Origin: Bacillus sp. 2205SS5-2
GTDB lineage: Bacteria > Bacillota > Bacilli > Bacillales > Bacillaceae_K
Assembly: GCF_037024155.1 (NCBI RefSeq)
Contig: NZ_JAYKTS010000039.1
Span: 1 to 32,207, forward strand
DNA length: 32,207 nt
Direction: 5' to 3'
Part shown: positions 16,120 to 25,497 of the stretch, piece after piece
How the letters are laid out: the number at the start of each line of letters is the position of its first letter
How positions within the stretch are numbered: the first letter of the stretch is position 1
Made by a program: the position numbers and the translations under genes
The notes under the pieces: model-generated
Seen by the model: the letters and a program-made list of their open reading frames with translations, nothing else
Databases searched by the model: none
What the model was told of the DNA's origin: nothing

Positions 16120-17388
16120 ATGAAGCAGTATTATCCTAAAAAAGGAAGAGTAATTCTTCACGTAGATATGAATAGTTTTTATGCATCTGTTGAAATGACA
16201 TTCGATCCTACGTTAAAAGGCAAACCGCTGGCGATTGCTGGTAATCCTGAGGAAAGGAAAGGGATTATTGTCACCTGTAGCTATGAGGCAAGAAAGTTTG
16301 GCGTGAAAACGACTATGCCTTTATGGGAGGCCAAAAAAAAATGCCCACAACTGATAATAATGAGGCCTAATTTCGATCGTTATCGTCAAGCTTCAACGGG
16401 GATGTTTGATTTACTGCGACAATACACAGAGCTGGTTGAACCGGTTTCAATCGATGAAGGTTATATGGACATATCAGATTGTTATGAACTAGGGAATCCG
16501 CTTCAAATCGCGCAGTCTATTCAATCGAGAATTTTAGAACAGTTAGACTTACCTTGTAGTATTGGCCTTGCACCAAATAAATTTTTAGCGAAAATGGCCT
16601 CTGATATGAAAAAGCCAATGGGAATCACGATTTTAAGAAAGCGGGACATCCCTCAGATTCTTTGGCCACTTCCAGTTAGGGAGATGCATGGGGTCGGTGA
16701 AAAAACAGCTGAAAAGTTAAAAACCATCAGCGTAGGAACAATTGATGATTTGGCCCATGCAGAAGAGTTAAAGCTAAGAGCATTATTAGGAATTAACGGT
16801 ACTCGCTTGAAAAAACGAGCAAACGGAGAAGATGAGAGGCGTGTGGATCCAGATTCCATCTATGATTTTAAAAGCATAGGAAATTCCATGACCTTGCCTA
16901 AAGATATTGCCAATCAACAGGAATTACTACGTCATCTTCATCTATTAGCTGGAAAAGTAGCTCTCCGCCTTCAGAATAAAGAATTGGTAGCTAAATCACT
17001 TTCCATTTCAATTCGGTTTAAAAATCGAAATACTATTACTCGAAGCAAAAAACTAGCACAGTATATCTTTAAAAAAGAAGACATTTTTACTAGTGCTAAA
17101 GACCTTTTTCTCCAAAATTGGAATGGGGATTCGATTCGCTTGCTCGGTATTACGACAAATGACCTTATTGAAAAACAAGCAGCCTTTCGCCAACTCGATT
17201 TATTTTCCTACGAAGAGGAAGCAAAAGATGAGCCGCTATACAAAACCATTGAGGACCTACAAGCGAAGTTCGGAAAAGGTATTGTGCAAAAGGGAATGAA
17301 GCTTCCGCAGAAAAAAGCAGTTTCTGTAGAAGACGGAACAAGTTTTAACAAAGATTTTCTGAGAGAGAATGAGAAGAAAAGGCCATAA
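16120..17388 (+). CDS. dinB: Y-family DNA polymerase IV (YqjH)
   Basis: This 422-residue lesion-bypass polymerase carries the palm-domain aspartate in 'LHVDMNSFYASVE', the 'ACSYEAR'-like 'TCSYEARKFG' stretch, the catalytic 'SIDEGYMDI' motif, the helix-hairpin-helix 'MHGVGEKTAEKL', the little-finger domain after about residue 240, and the sliding-clamp-binding motif QLDLF near residue 370. It acts on stalled or damaged template and is error-prone. The start is ATG 16120 (MKQYYPKKGRVIL, as in B. subtilis YqjH) with AAGGTG about 10 bases upstream; an in-frame GTG at 16111 would add three residues. All catalytic acidic residues are intact. No LexA-type operator was recognised upstream. Confidence 0.94.
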   Translation: MKQYYPKKGRVILHVDMNSFYASVEMTFDPTLKGKPLAIAGNPEERKGIIVTCSYEARKFGVKTTMPLWEAKKKCPQLIIMRPNFDRYRQASTGMFDLLRQYTELVEPVSIDEGYMDISDCYELGNPLQIAQSIQSRILEQLDLPCSIGLAPNKFLAKMASDMKKPMGITILRKRDIPQILWPLPVREMHGVGEKTAEKLKTISVGTIDDLAHAEELKLRALLGINGTRLKKRANGEDERRVDPDSIYDFKSIGNSMTLPKDIANQQELLRHLHLLAGKVALRLQNKELVAKSLSISIRFKNRNTITRSKKLAQYIFKKEDIFTSAKDLFLQNWNGDSIRLLGITTNDLIEKQAAFRQLDLFSYEEEAKDEPLYKTIEDLQAKFGKGIVQKGMKLPQKKAVSVEDGTSFNKDFLRENEKKRP

Positions 17389-17418
17389 TAAAGAGGAAAT
17401 GTTAGATGACCCATTAAT

Positions 17419-17447
17419 TTGCAACGGAAAATAAGGACTGTTACATT
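17419..17447 (+). promoter_or_regulatory. Candidate promoter of gndA
   Basis: TTGCAA (17419-17424) and TACATT (17442-17447) are 17 bases apart and lie 55 bases upstream of the gndA start codon. Confidence 0.45.
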
Positions 17448-17502
17448 TAGGGAAAGACTATAAGAATATAAATAGAATGTCTTTAGAAGGGATTGTTATT
17501 AT

Positions 17503-18915
17503 ATGACTACACAACAAATTGGTGTGATTGGATTAGCGGTAATGGGGAAAAACCTTGCATGGAATATTGAGAGCAGAGGCTATACCGTTTCTGTCTATAA
17601 TCGTTCAAGTGAAAAAACAGAGCAAATGATGGCGGAATCTCAAGGGAAAAATATTTTCGCAGCTCCAACCATTAAAGAATTTGTTGCTTCACTTGAAAAG
17701 CCTCGTAAAATCCTTTTAATGGTTAAAGCTGGAGCAGCAACGGATGCGACCATTGACCAGCTAACACCTTTTTTAGATCAAGGAGATATTATTATCGATG
17801 GAGGAAACACCTTTTTTGAAGATACCATTCGTCGGAATAAAAAATTAAGCAATCAAGGTTTCCACTTTATTGGAACAGGTGTGTCAGGTGGAGAAGAAGG
17901 CGCATTAACCGGTCCCTCAATTATGCCAGGTGGACAAAAAGAAGCGTATGATCTTGTCGCACCGATTTTGAAAGATATTGCTGCAAAAGTGGACGGTCAA
18001 CCTTGTACAACCTATATTGGACCTGACGGGGCGGGGCATTATGTCAAGATGGTACATAATGGAATTGAATATGGAGATATGCAATTAATCGCGGAGTCGT
18101 ACTTCTTAATGAAAAATGTCTTGGGTTTATCCGCTCAAGAACTGCACGAAGTATTTTCAGAATGGAATAAAGGAGAGCTCGATTCGTATCTTATTGAAAT
18201 AACTGCGGATATCTTCACAAAAATGGATGATGAAACAGGTCAACCCCTTGTGGATATGATACTGGACAAAGCAGGCCAAAAAGGGACAGGGAAATGGACA
18301 AGTCAGAGTGCCTTAGATTTAGGAGTTTCTCTGCCGATTATTACAGAATCTGTTTTCGCTCGATTTATCTCGGCCATCAAAGATGAGCGTGTGAAGGCTA
18401 GTAAAATTCTTTCAGGCCCAACCCCACAAGCTTATGAGGGAGATAAACAAGCATTAATTGAATCCGTAAGAAAAGCCCTATACATGAGCAAAATATGTTC
18501 CTATGCTCAAGGGTTTGCACAAATGAAAGCTGCGTCTGATGAATATGACTGGAACTTAAGCTACGGAGAAATTGCGATGATTTTTAGAGGTGGCTGTATT
18601 ATCCGAGCGCAATTTTTACAAAAAATAAAAGAAGCGTACGATCGAGAAATCCAATTACCAAATTTACTTCTTGATCCCTACTTTAAAGAGGTCGCTGAAA
18701 GTTATCAATCCTCTTTAAGAGAAGTCATTACCGTTGCGGTGAAAAATGGTGTACCGGTTCCGTCCTTCTCAGCTGCTCTCTCTTATTTTGACAGTTATCG
18801 CAGTGAGACCTTACCAGCAAACTTAATTCAAGCACAACGCGATTATTTTGGTGCACACACGTACCAACGAGTCGACAAAGAAGGAATTTTCCATACCGAA
18901 TGGATGGATGATTAA
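17503..18915 (+). CDS. gndA: 6-phosphogluconate dehydrogenase, NADP-dependent, decarboxylating
   Basis: This 470-residue cytosolic enzyme oxidises 6-phosphogluconate to ribulose 5-phosphate and CO2, yielding NADPH. The N-terminal Rossmann fold has '[13 protein letters not shown]', and 'VYNRSSEK' where the Arg/Ser pair favours NADP. The catalytic region '[17 protein letters not shown]' gives Lys182, His185 and Asn186. The all-helical domain follows, and the C-terminal tail '[15 protein letters not shown]' closes the partner's active site. Full length. An AGAAGGG-type binding site precedes the ATG. The gene converges on the zwf-cyclase unit, so two enzymes of the oxidative pentose phosphate pathway lie tail to tail on opposite strands. 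It corresponds to YqjI. Confidence 0.96.
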   Translation: MTTQQIGVIGLAVMGKNLAWNIESRGYTVSVYNRSSEKTEQMMAESQGKNIFAAPTIKEFVASLEKPRKILLMVKAGAATDATIDQLTPFLDQGDIIIDGGNTFFEDTIRRNKKLSNQGFHFIGTGVSGGEEGALTGPSIMPGGQKEAYDLVAPILKDIAAKVDGQPCTTYIGPDGAGHYVKMVHNGIEYGDMQLIAESYFLMKNVLGLSAQELHEVFSEWNKGELDSYLIEITADIFTKMDDETGQPLVDMILDKAGQKGTGKWTSQSALDLGVSLPIITESVFARFISAIKDERVKASKILSGPTPQAYEGDKQALIESVRKALYMSKICSYAQGFAQMKAASDEYDWNLSYGEIAMIFRGGCIIRAQFLQKIKEAYDREIQLPNLLLDPYFKEVAESYQSSLREVITVAVKNGVPVPSFSAALSYFDSYRSETLPANLIQAQRDYFGAHTYQRVDKEGIFHTEWMDD

Positions 18916-18960
18916 GCGAAAGCCTTGTTTTGATGTGTAGAAGGTATACAGCAAGTAAAT

Positions 18961-18992
18961 TGCACTCCAAAGCTTCAATTGGGGTGTTTTTC
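18961..18992 (+). terminator. Terminator of gndA
   Basis: CACTCCAA (18963-18970) pairs with TTGGGGTG (18979-18986, one G-T pair), followed by a T tract. Confidence 0.8.
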
Positions 18993-19062
18993 TAATTAGC
19001 GCTAGTATCGGTTTTCTTCGAGCAAGACAAGTAATTAGTGTTTTCCAACTGATAAATATACA

Positions 19063-19096
19063 AAAAAGCGCAGAAAATTTATTTTCTGCGCTTTTT
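19063..19096. terminator. Bidirectional terminator between gndA and the zwf unit
   Basis: AAAAAGCGCAGAAAAT (19063-19078) is a perfect 16-base inverted repeat of ATTTTCTGCGCTTTTT (19081-19096), with A and T ends suitable for termination in both directions. It lies 56 bases beyond the cyclase stop. Confidence 0.88.
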
Positions 19097-19151
19097 AAAT
19101 GTTATAAATCTTGTACTAACCTGGCTGCTTTTCGCTGATAGAAATTTTACT

Positions 19152-19766
19152 TTACTGTTTATCCATCAACAAGATACGAGCTGGAGATGCGTCTGTTCCT
19201 TTGATCTTTAAGGGAGCTGCAACCATAAAATATTCGCCTTCCTCAATGTCCTTTAATTGCAATCCTTCAATAATAATAATATTATTTCCCATCAAGGCTC
19301 GGTGAGTAGGATGTCCTTCTTGAGCACGTTCAATTCCTAGAGAATCAATGCCAACACCTGCAATTCCTTTATCTACTAAGAAATGAGCCGCATCCTCTGC
19401 TAGGTAGATGAAATTAAAGTTAAAGGCTTCATCATAAGAATTTTTGGTTTTTAGTAAAATGAAATCATCTTTTTCAATTGCATAGGAGGAGATATCTTGT
19501 TTAGAGATTTTTCCTTCTGTTTTTGTGATATCCAGTACTTTTACGTTTCGTACTAATTGCTGTAATTCAATCGTTTCAATCGTGTCACCATCATTAATCA
19601 TATGAAGAGGGGCATCTACATGGGTTCCTGTGTGCACATCAAGTGTAATGCGGGACTCTGTCACATGGGCGCTGGTAGAGGTGGTAATTTCAGGTTGTTT
19701 TTCAGGTTTGTTTTTATACACCGGCATGCCAGAATAAATCGGTGCTGTAATATCATGAATCTTCAT
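19152..19766 (-). CDS. Cyclase-family (KynB-like) metal-dependent hydrolase
   Basis: This 204-residue protein of the cyclase superfamily includes bacterial arylformamidases. The signature H-x-G-T-H-x-D-x-P-x-H is intact in 'DVHTGTHVDAPLH' and supplies zinc ligands; 'GVGIDSLGIERAQEGHPTH' carries the later conserved acidic and histidine residues. The start is ATG 19766 with AAAGGA about 10 bases upstream; an in-frame TTG at 19784 lies over that site. It follows zwf by 24 bases on the same strand and is probably co-transcribed. No tryptophan-degradation gene is nearby, so kynurenine formamidase activity should not be assumed. It is not the gene found here in B. subtilis. Confidence 0.82.
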   Translation of the reverse strand: MKIHDITAPIYSGMPVYKNKPEKQPEITTSTSAHVTESRITLDVHTGTHVDAPLHMINDGDTIETIELQQLVRNVKVLDITKTEGKISKQDISSYAIEKDDFILLKTKNSYDEAFNFNFIYLAEDAAHFLVDKGIAGVGIDSLGIERAQEGHPTHRALMGNNIIIIEGLQLKDIEEGEYFMVAAPLKIKGTDASPARILLMDKQ

Positions 19767-19790
19767 TTCAATCATTCCTTTCAAGCTAAT

Positions 19791-21293
19791 TTAGCAGTTA
19801 TCAACCTCAAGATTATCTATTGGCCACCAGAAAAATTGATCTTTTTCTAATAATTGATCGGATGCTTTAGGTCCCATTGATCCTGAGGCGTAGTTTGGGA
19901 ATGTAGCTTCTTTTGTGTTTTCCCAGTAGTCTGAAATCTTATCGACAAAACTCCAGGATAGCCTGACTTCATCCCAGTGTGTAAAGTTCGTCGCATCTCC
20001 ACGCATACAGTCGTAAATGAGTTTTTCATAAGCTTCTGGCGTATTCATACCATCGATACCCTTATTGGCGTAACTTAATTTTACGGCTTTCGTTTTTAAG
20101 TTTTCGCCAGAATGTTTGGCATTTAAGTGAAGCGTAATTCCTTCTTCAGGTTGAATATGAATGACCAATAAATTGGGTGCAAGTGGTTTTTCAGGATTAT
20201 AGTACAAGTTCATTGGTATATCTTTAAACTGAACGACGATCTTGGTTGCTTTTGAGCCCATTCTCTTACCCGTTCGAATATAAAACGGAACGCCTGCCCA
20301 ACGGAAATTGTCGATCATGATTTTCCCTGAAACAAACGTCTCTGTATTGGATTGAGGGTCGACGTTGCTTCCTTCACGGTAGCCAGGTAATTCATTTCCT
20401 TGTATGCTTCCTGAGTCGTATTGACCTCGTACGAAATAGTCTTCGATTTCTTCACCTGCGACAGGACGTAGCGAGCGGAACACTCTTACTTTTTCGCTTC
20501 GAATTTCTTCTGTCGTTAAGGAAATAGGTGGCTCCATCGCAAGAAGTGAAACCATTTGGAGCATATGGTTTTGTACCATATCACGAAGAGCACCACTTTT
20601 TTCGTAGTAGCCACCTCGTTCTTCGACACCGAGTGTTTCACTCGAAGTGATTTGGATATTGGATATGTATCGGCTATTCCAAAGCGGTTCAAATAATGCG
20701 TTAGAAAAACGAATCACTTCGATATTCTGAACCATGTCTTTTCCTAAGTAATGGTCAATCCGATAAATTTCATCCTCTGAAAACGATTCTCGAATTTGAG
20801 AGTTTAATTTTTCGGCAGAAGGAAGGTCGTGACCAAAAGGCTTTTCAATGACCAATCGGTGATATCCCGCTGTATCTGTTAATCCTTCAGATTTTAAGTG
20901 ATCTGTAATTGTGCCGAAAAATTCTGGTGCCATCGCTAAGTAAAAAATGCGGTTTCCGTTTAGAGTATATTTGGAATCTAATTCATCTGACAGCTTTTTT
21001 AATTCAATATAAGAATCTGAATTTGAAACATCGTTTGGTTGGTAATAAAAGTGGGAAACAAATTCTTCAAGATTGTCCACATCCCCGATGGAAGTCAAAA
21101 CAGAATCTTTTACATGAGATTGGAAGGTTTCGTGCGTCCATTCACGACGTGCAACCCCGACAACTGCAAATTGTTCAGAGATCTTTCCTTTTCGATATAA
21201 ATGATAGAGGGAAGGAATGAGCTTTCTTTTGGCTAAGTCTCCAGTGGCACCAAAAATCATAATCAGACTAGCCGGCGTTTCGGTATTGTTCAC
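19791..21293 (-). CDS. zwf: Glucose-6-phosphate 1-dehydrogenase
   Basis: This 500-residue cytosolic enzyme performs the first, NADPH-forming step of the oxidative pentose phosphate pathway. The coenzyme motif 'IFGATGDLAKRKLIP' lies at about residues 13-27 and the active-site motif 'RIDHYLGK' at 178-185, with the catalytic His and substrate-binding Lys present. Length is normal for Bacillus. The start is GTG 21293, with GAGGT 7 bases upstream. It converges with gndA and probably shares a transcript with the cyclase-family gene. It corresponds to YqjJ. Confidence 0.96.
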   Translation of the reverse strand: MNNTETPASLIMIFGATGDLAKRKLIPSLYHLYRKGKISEQFAVVGVARREWTHETFQSHVKDSVLTSIGDVDNLEEFVSHFYYQPNDVSNSDSYIELKKLSDELDSKYTLNGNRIFYLAMAPEFFGTITDHLKSEGLTDTAGYHRLVIEKPFGHDLPSAEKLNSQIRESFSEDEIYRIDHYLGKDMVQNIEVIRFSNALFEPLWNSRYISNIQITSSETLGVEERGGYYEKSGALRDMVQNHMLQMVSLLAMEPPISLTTEEIRSEKVRVFRSLRPVAGEEIEDYFVRGQYDSGSIQGNELPGYREGSNVDPQSNTETFVSGKIMIDNFRWAGVPFYIRTGKRMGSKATKIVVQFKDIPMNLYYNPEKPLAPNLLVIHIQPEEGITLHLNAKHSGENLKTKAVKLSYANKGIDGMNTPEAYEKLIYDCMRGDATNFTHWDEVRLSWSFVDKISDYWENTKEATFPNYASGSMGPKASDQLLEKDQFFWWPIDNLEVDNC

Positions 21294-21351
21294 AATTAGG
21301 ACCTCACTTTGTTTTCATCGTTATACTTTTAGAAAAAATCTCCTAGTGTTA

Positions 21352-21380
21352 TTTAGAAAGAAACCTCTTTACAAGTTCAA
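21352..21380 (-). promoter_or_regulatory. Candidate promoter of zwf
   Basis: On the minus strand TTGAAC (21380-21375) and TCTAAA (21357-21352) are 17 bases apart, about 60 bases upstream of the GTG start. Confidence 0.4.
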
Positions 21381-21443
21381 TATTCTAGCGGTTTCCCGAC
21401 TTCGTTGCAACCAATATGCAATACAGCTTACGAAATGAGGGAT

Positions 21444-21489
21444 AAGGATTTTATGAAATATTTTATTGTTAATATTTCATAAAATCCTT
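21444..21489. promoter_or_regulatory. Perfect 19-bp dyad upstream of the ABC exporter
   Basis: AAGGATTTTATGAAATATT (21444-21462) is exactly repeated in inverse at 21471-21489 around an 8-base spacer. There is no T tract after it, so it is not an ordinary terminator for rightward transcription. It ends where the next gene's -35 box begins, which suits an operator for a dimeric or tetrameric repressor or activator. No regulator gene is adjacent. Confidence 0.6.
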
Positions 21490-21517
21490 GATATCTAAAT
21501 AAACTCTATAATATGAT
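21488..21517 (+). promoter_or_regulatory. Candidate promoter of the ABC exporter genes
   Basis: TTGATA (21488-21493) overlaps the last two bases of the dyad and is followed after 18 bases by TATGAT (21512-21517). A TATAAT at 21507-21512 is an alternative -10 box without a well-placed -35 box. Confidence 0.45.
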
Positions 21518-21546
21518 GATTATAGTAGAACAAGGAGGAATGAAGG

Positions 21547-22248
21547 GTGACAATTATTCTAAAAAACATCTCAAAAACTTATTTATCGGGAGACGTTCAG
21601 GTTCAGGCCTTAAAAAAGGTTGATTTACAAGTACAGGAACAATCGATTTCGGTTATTCTTGGACCCTCTGGATCGGGGAAAAGTACGCTAGTTAATATTA
21701 TTGGCGGAATTGATCAGAGTGATTCAGGAGAAATATTGGTTTTTGAACAATCACTACATAAAATGAAAGAAAAAGAACTAACAAAATATCGACGAGATTT
21801 TGTTGGGTTTATTTTTCAATCCTATAATTTAATTCCCACCTTAACGGTAAAAGAAAATGTAGAAATTGGAGCAGAGGTTAGTTTATCACCACTGGACATC
21901 GATGAAGTTTTAGGCAAAGTGGGGATGCTACATCATGTTCATAAATACCCTCACCAATTGAGTGGAGGAGAACAGCAACGTGTAGCGATTGCTCGTGCTC
22001 TTGTTAAAAACCCAAAGATATTATTATGTGATGAACCAACGGGGGCACTTGATGAGGACACCGGAAAAAAAATTTTATGTCTTCTTCAAGAAATCAATCA
22101 AAAATATCAAACGACGATTATGATTATCACTCACAATCCTGGTTTAGCGGAAATGGCGAATGTGATTGTAAAAATGAAAAGCGGCGAAGTAATCTCTATA
22201 GAAGAGAATGAACAACCGATTGACGCTGAGAAGGTGAAATGGGTATGA
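21547..22248 (+). CDS. ABC transporter ATP-binding protein (MacB/LolD-type)
   Basis: This 233-residue cytosolic ATPase has all nucleotide-binding motifs: Walker [10 protein letters not shown] (39-47), Q-loop '[10 protein letters not shown]', signature '[15 protein letters not shown]', Walker B '[12 protein letters not shown]' and the switch histidine in 'IITHNPG'. The sequence belongs with ATPases that pair with FtsX-type permeases for lipoprotein, peptide or drug export. The start is GTG 21547 with AAGGAGG about 7 bases upstream. The stop overlaps the permease start (ATGA), so the two proteins are coupled. No two-component system is adjacent, unlike typical Bce-type bacitracin modules. Confidence 0.93.
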   Translation: MTIILKNISKTYLSGDVQVQALKKVDLQVQEQSISVILGPSGSGKSTLVNIIGGIDQSDSGEILVFEQSLHKMKEKELTKYRRDFVGFIFQSYNLIPTLTVKENVEIGAEVSLSPLDIDEVLGKVGMLHHVHKYPHQLSGGEQQRVAIARALVKNPKILLCDEPTGALDEDTGKKILCLLQEINQKYQTTIMIITHNPGLAEMANVIVKMKSGEVISIEENEQPIDAEKVKWV

Positions 22249-24515
22249 AAAAGCTACCAAAAAGCGTGCTGAAGGATATTCTTTCTAGCAAATTGCAGTA
22301 TGGTGGTGTGATTTTGCTTATTCTTTTGTCTGTTCTATTATATGTGATGTTGAGTGCATCACTGAGTGCAGTAGAAAACAGCAATGAACAATTTAAAACA
22401 GAATATGCTCAGGAGGATTTTCATTTTTATGTCGCCACAGCGTTAAATGATGAGGATTTGTTGGAGCTTGAGGCGGAATATGATGTTATGTTAGAAAAAC
22501 GACTCAGCTATGATATGTCGTTGGAAGATGAAAAAGTGTTGCGTGTGTTCTCGGTGCCAAATCGGGTGAACACTCCCTATTTACAGGAAGGAACTTTACC
22601 TGGAAATAGAAATGAAATTGCGCTGTCTGCAACGTTTGCCGACAGCAATTCTTATTCAATCGGTGAATCTATTTCAATTGAAGGAGAAGGCAGAATCATT
22701 ACAGGACTTGTCTATATTCCAGATTATATTTATTCTCTTAAAAATGAGTCGGCCCTGATTAATGATCCGGCCGCTTTTGGAGTGGGACTTTTACCGGAAG
22801 AAGCATTTGAAGAGGTTGCTCAGCCGAGTGTGTATTATCTCGGTAAATGGGATAATAAGGAAGGAGAGAGAGCTCTTCAAAAAGCAGTTTCACTCTTGTC
22901 GCCTATTATTAAGTGGACCAATGCCCAAGATAATCCTAGAATTTCTTATATTGAAACAGAAATTAAAAGTACCAAGTCCTTTGCCACTGTTTTTCCACTG
23001 TTCATCTCTGTTATCGCTGTGATGATGGTGGTGATTTTGGTGAAACGACGGTTAGAATCACAGAAAAAACAAATTGGAACTCAATTAGCACTGGGCTACC
23101 AATCAAGAGAATTAACGAAAGCTTATTTATTATATCCGCTAGTAATTGGTATTCTAGGTTCGACAATCGGTTTAGTTTTCGGTTTGCTTTTGTCTGTACC
23201 TATGACGAATATGTACACATATTACTTTAATCTCCCGGTTCTTTCTCGTTGGACACTCACGCCCATTCAGTACATGGGTGCTTTGATAATTCCGTCCCTG
23301 CTCCTTATTTTAGTCGGTTATGTTGTCATTCGTAAATATGTGAATATTCTTCCTATTAGACTGATAAAACCACTCGCTAAGCAGAGTGCAGAGGGGAGAT
23401 TTCACTTCAGTTTTACTAAAATAAAAAAATTTTCCACTCGCTTTAGGCTACGAATGCTTTCGAAAAACTTCGGGAGAATTCTATATCTTACGCTTGGAAT
23501 TTTATTTGCAACCATGCTGTTAATGTACGGGTTTATCTCGATGAACTCTATCGATACGTTAATGACAAAAACGTATAAAGAGGGACTCAATTATGAGTAT
23601 GGTGTTTACTATCAAGAACTCAAGCAATCTTCTGACTCCTCCGAAGATGTCTTTACTATCAGCGAAGCAGAGGTCATTGAAGTGAATCGAAAGGGGGAGT
23701 GGTACTCTGTTAGCGATCAAAGACTGCAGCTTTTTGGACTCGATCGTCAAACAGATTCGATATCTCTTAAAAATTCAAACAATGAGTCACTGAAAGATCA
23801 ATTAGAGGAAGGCTTGATAATAAATAAAGTCGTCGCGTACGCTCTTGGTGTAGAGGTTGGAGATCAACTATCGTTGAAGTTAACTGCCTCTAGTCGAGAA
23901 GAAACCATTAAAGTAGCTGGAATTGCTGAGCTTTATGCGGGATCAAGTGTCTATATGCAAAGGTCGACGCTAAATGCATGGAATGATTTTTCCGAAAACT
24001 CGTATATGGGGAAATGGACTCAGGAAGAGCCAGTGGCCAAAGAGGGGATTTATCAAATAGAAAATAAGCAAGAATTAATGCAATCATTGGAAAACATGAT
24101 GGGACCCATGCGGTATTCCTTATTGATTATGTCAGGGCTGGCCTTTCTAATCGGACTGATTATCATTACGCTCATCACAAATTTAATTGTTGAAGAAAAT
24201 ATCACGAGCATTTCGCTATTAAAAGTCATCGGGTATGAGGATAAAACTGTCAGCCATTGGATGCTGAATATTTATACACCTGTCGTTATCATTTCATATG
24301 GACTTGGAGTACCTTCAGCACTTTTGAGCATTGATGCGCTTATGAAGTCTTTAGCGAAAGAAACGAATTATGCTTTGCCTGTGGCAATAACGCCTGGCTT
24401 ATTTATCATCGGTTTTCTCATTATCTTTGGGGCGTACTGGGCTTCGTTATGGATATCCAAGCGTAAATTAAAGCGGGTGTCTCTACAAGAGGTGTTAAAG
24501 CGCCAAGAAGCGTAA
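22245..24515 (+). CDS. ABC transporter permease with two FtsX domains
   Basis: This membrane protein (756 residues from ATG 22245) has a first transmembrane helix near residues 15-40 and then a large extracellular domain to about 240. Three helices of a first FtsX domain follow (about 245-370), then another helix near 410, a second extracellular domain (about 435-615) and three final helices of the second FtsX domain (about 620-740). This is a tandem-FtsX layout, not the 10-helix BceB arrangement with one large loop. ATG 22245 overlaps the ATPase stop and has AAGGTG about 9 bases upstream; ATG 22239 is possible. The substrate is unknown: macrolide, antimicrobial peptide or lipoprotein export are family possibilities. 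Confidence 0.85.
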   Translation: MKKLPKSVLKDILSSKLQYGGVILLILLSVLLYVMLSASLSAVENSNEQFKTEYAQEDFHFYVATALNDEDLLELEAEYDVMLEKRLSYDMSLEDEKVLRVFSVPNRVNTPYLQEGTLPGNRNEIALSATFADSNSYSIGESISIEGEGRIITGLVYIPDYIYSLKNESALINDPAAFGVGLLPEEAFEEVAQPSVYYLGKWDNKEGERALQKAVSLLSPIIKWTNAQDNPRISYIETEIKSTKSFATVFPLFISVIAVMMVVILVKRRLESQKKQIGTQLALGYQSRELTKAYLLYPLVIGILGSTIGLVFGLLLSVPMTNMYTYYFNLPVLSRWTLTPIQYMGALIIPSLLLILVGYVVIRKYVNILPIRLIKPLAKQSAEGRFHFSFTKIKKFSTRFRLRMLSKNFGRILYLTLGILFATMLLMYGFISMNSIDTLMTKTYKEGLNYEYGVYYQELKQSSDSSEDVFTISEAEVIEVNRKGEWYSVSDQRLQLFGLDRQTDSISLKNSNNESLKDQLEEGLIINKVVAYALGVEVGDQLSLKLTASSREETIKVAGIAELYAGSSVYMQRSTLNAWNDFSENSYMGKWTQEEPVAKEGIYQIENKQELMQSLENMMGPMRYSLLIMSGLAFLIGLIIITLITNLIVEENITSISLLKVIGYEDKTVSHWMLNIYTPVVIISYGLGVPSALLSIDALMKSLAKETNYALPVAITPGLFIIGFLIIFGAYWASLWISKRKLKRVSLQEVLKRQEA

Positions 24516-24558
24516 TCTATGGTAAAATGGCGTTGACAGTGTTGAAGGAGTGTGTAAG

Positions 24559-25497
24559 GTGGAATTACTTTTTTTAGGAACAGGAGCAGGAGTGCCTGCA
24601 AAGTTGAGAAATGTCTCTTCTGTCGCATTAAAGCTACTACAAGAAAGAGGAGTCGTATGGCTTTTTGACTGTGGGGAAGCCACTCAACACCAAATTCTCC
24701 ATACCCGTTTAAAACCTAGACGAATTGAAAAAATATTCATTACTCATTTACATGGAGACCATATATACGGATTACCAGGTCTACTAGGAAGTCGATCCTT
24801 TCAAGGAGGCGAGGGTAAGTTAACAGTTTACGGTCCGAAAGGTTTAAAGGAATTTATTTCAGTGGCCTTGTCAATCAGCAAAACCCATTTGAAATATCCA
24901 CTTGAAGTAATAGAAATTGAAGAGGAAATGGTTTTTGAAGATGAGGATTTTCTCGTTACCGCTAAAAAACTCGATCATGCCATTGAAACATATGGGTATC
25001 GAATTGAAGAAAAGGAGCGAAAAGGCCCCTTACTAGTTGATAAATTAAAGAAAAGCGGCTTCATGCCAGGGCCATATTATCGAGAATTGAAAGAAGGGAA
25101 AACAGTCATTCTTGAGGATGGGGCTATCTTAGAAGGGAAGGATTTTCTAGGTGAGAGCCAAAAAGGGAGAATTGTGTCTATACTTGGGGATACGAGACCT
25201 TGTCTAGCTGCGGTCGAGCTCACAATGGATGCCGATGTGCTCGTTCATGAAGCAACTTTTGCGGATGGGAATGAAGAGATGGCGTGGGAATATTACCATT
25301 CTACCGTCTCTCAAGCGATTCATACTGCTAGTCAGGCAAACGCCAGAAAGCTCATCTTAACACATATAAGTTCGCGATACACAGAGGTAGATGCACAACA
25401 GCTAGAAAGTGATGCAAAAACACTTTTTGAAAATACTGTCCTCGCTCAGGATTTTCTGGAGGTTGAGATTCCTTTCCGTCTGGTGGAGAAAGAATGA
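24559..25497 (+). CDS. rnz: Ribonuclease Z
   Basis: This 312-residue metallo-beta-lactamase-fold endonuclease removes 3' trailers from tRNA precursors lacking encoded CCA. The metal site H-x-H-x-D-H is intact in '[11 protein letters not shown]' (His63, His65, Asp67, His68). The exosite arm region (about 150-200) and 'LTHISSRY' with a further metal histidine are also present. The start is GTG 24559, matching the '[10 protein letters not shown]' start of homologues, with AAGGAG about 9 bases upstream; an in-frame GTG at 24550 is less likely. It corresponds to YqjK. A broken phosphatase gene overlaps its stop codon. Confidence 0.95.
   Translation: MELLFLGTGAGVPAKLRNVSSVALKLLQERGVVWLFDCGEATQHQILHTRLKPRRIEKIFITHLHGDHIYGLPGLLGSRSFQGGEGKLTVYGPKGLKEFISVALSISKTHLKYPLEVIEIEEEMVFEDEDFLVTAKKLDHAIETYGYRIEEKERKGPLLVDKLKKSGFMPGPYYRELKEGKTVILEDGAILEGKDFLGESQKGRIVSILGDTRPCLAAVELTMDADVLVHEATFADGNEEMAWEYYHSTVSQAIHTASQANARKLILTHISSRYTEVDAQQLESDAKTLFENTVLAQDFLEVEIPFRLVEKE

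Noticed and set aside
19122-19140. GGCTGCTTTTCGC as another end of the dispersed repeat
   Set aside because: Similarity stops after about 13 bases and no second end or internal block is nearby.
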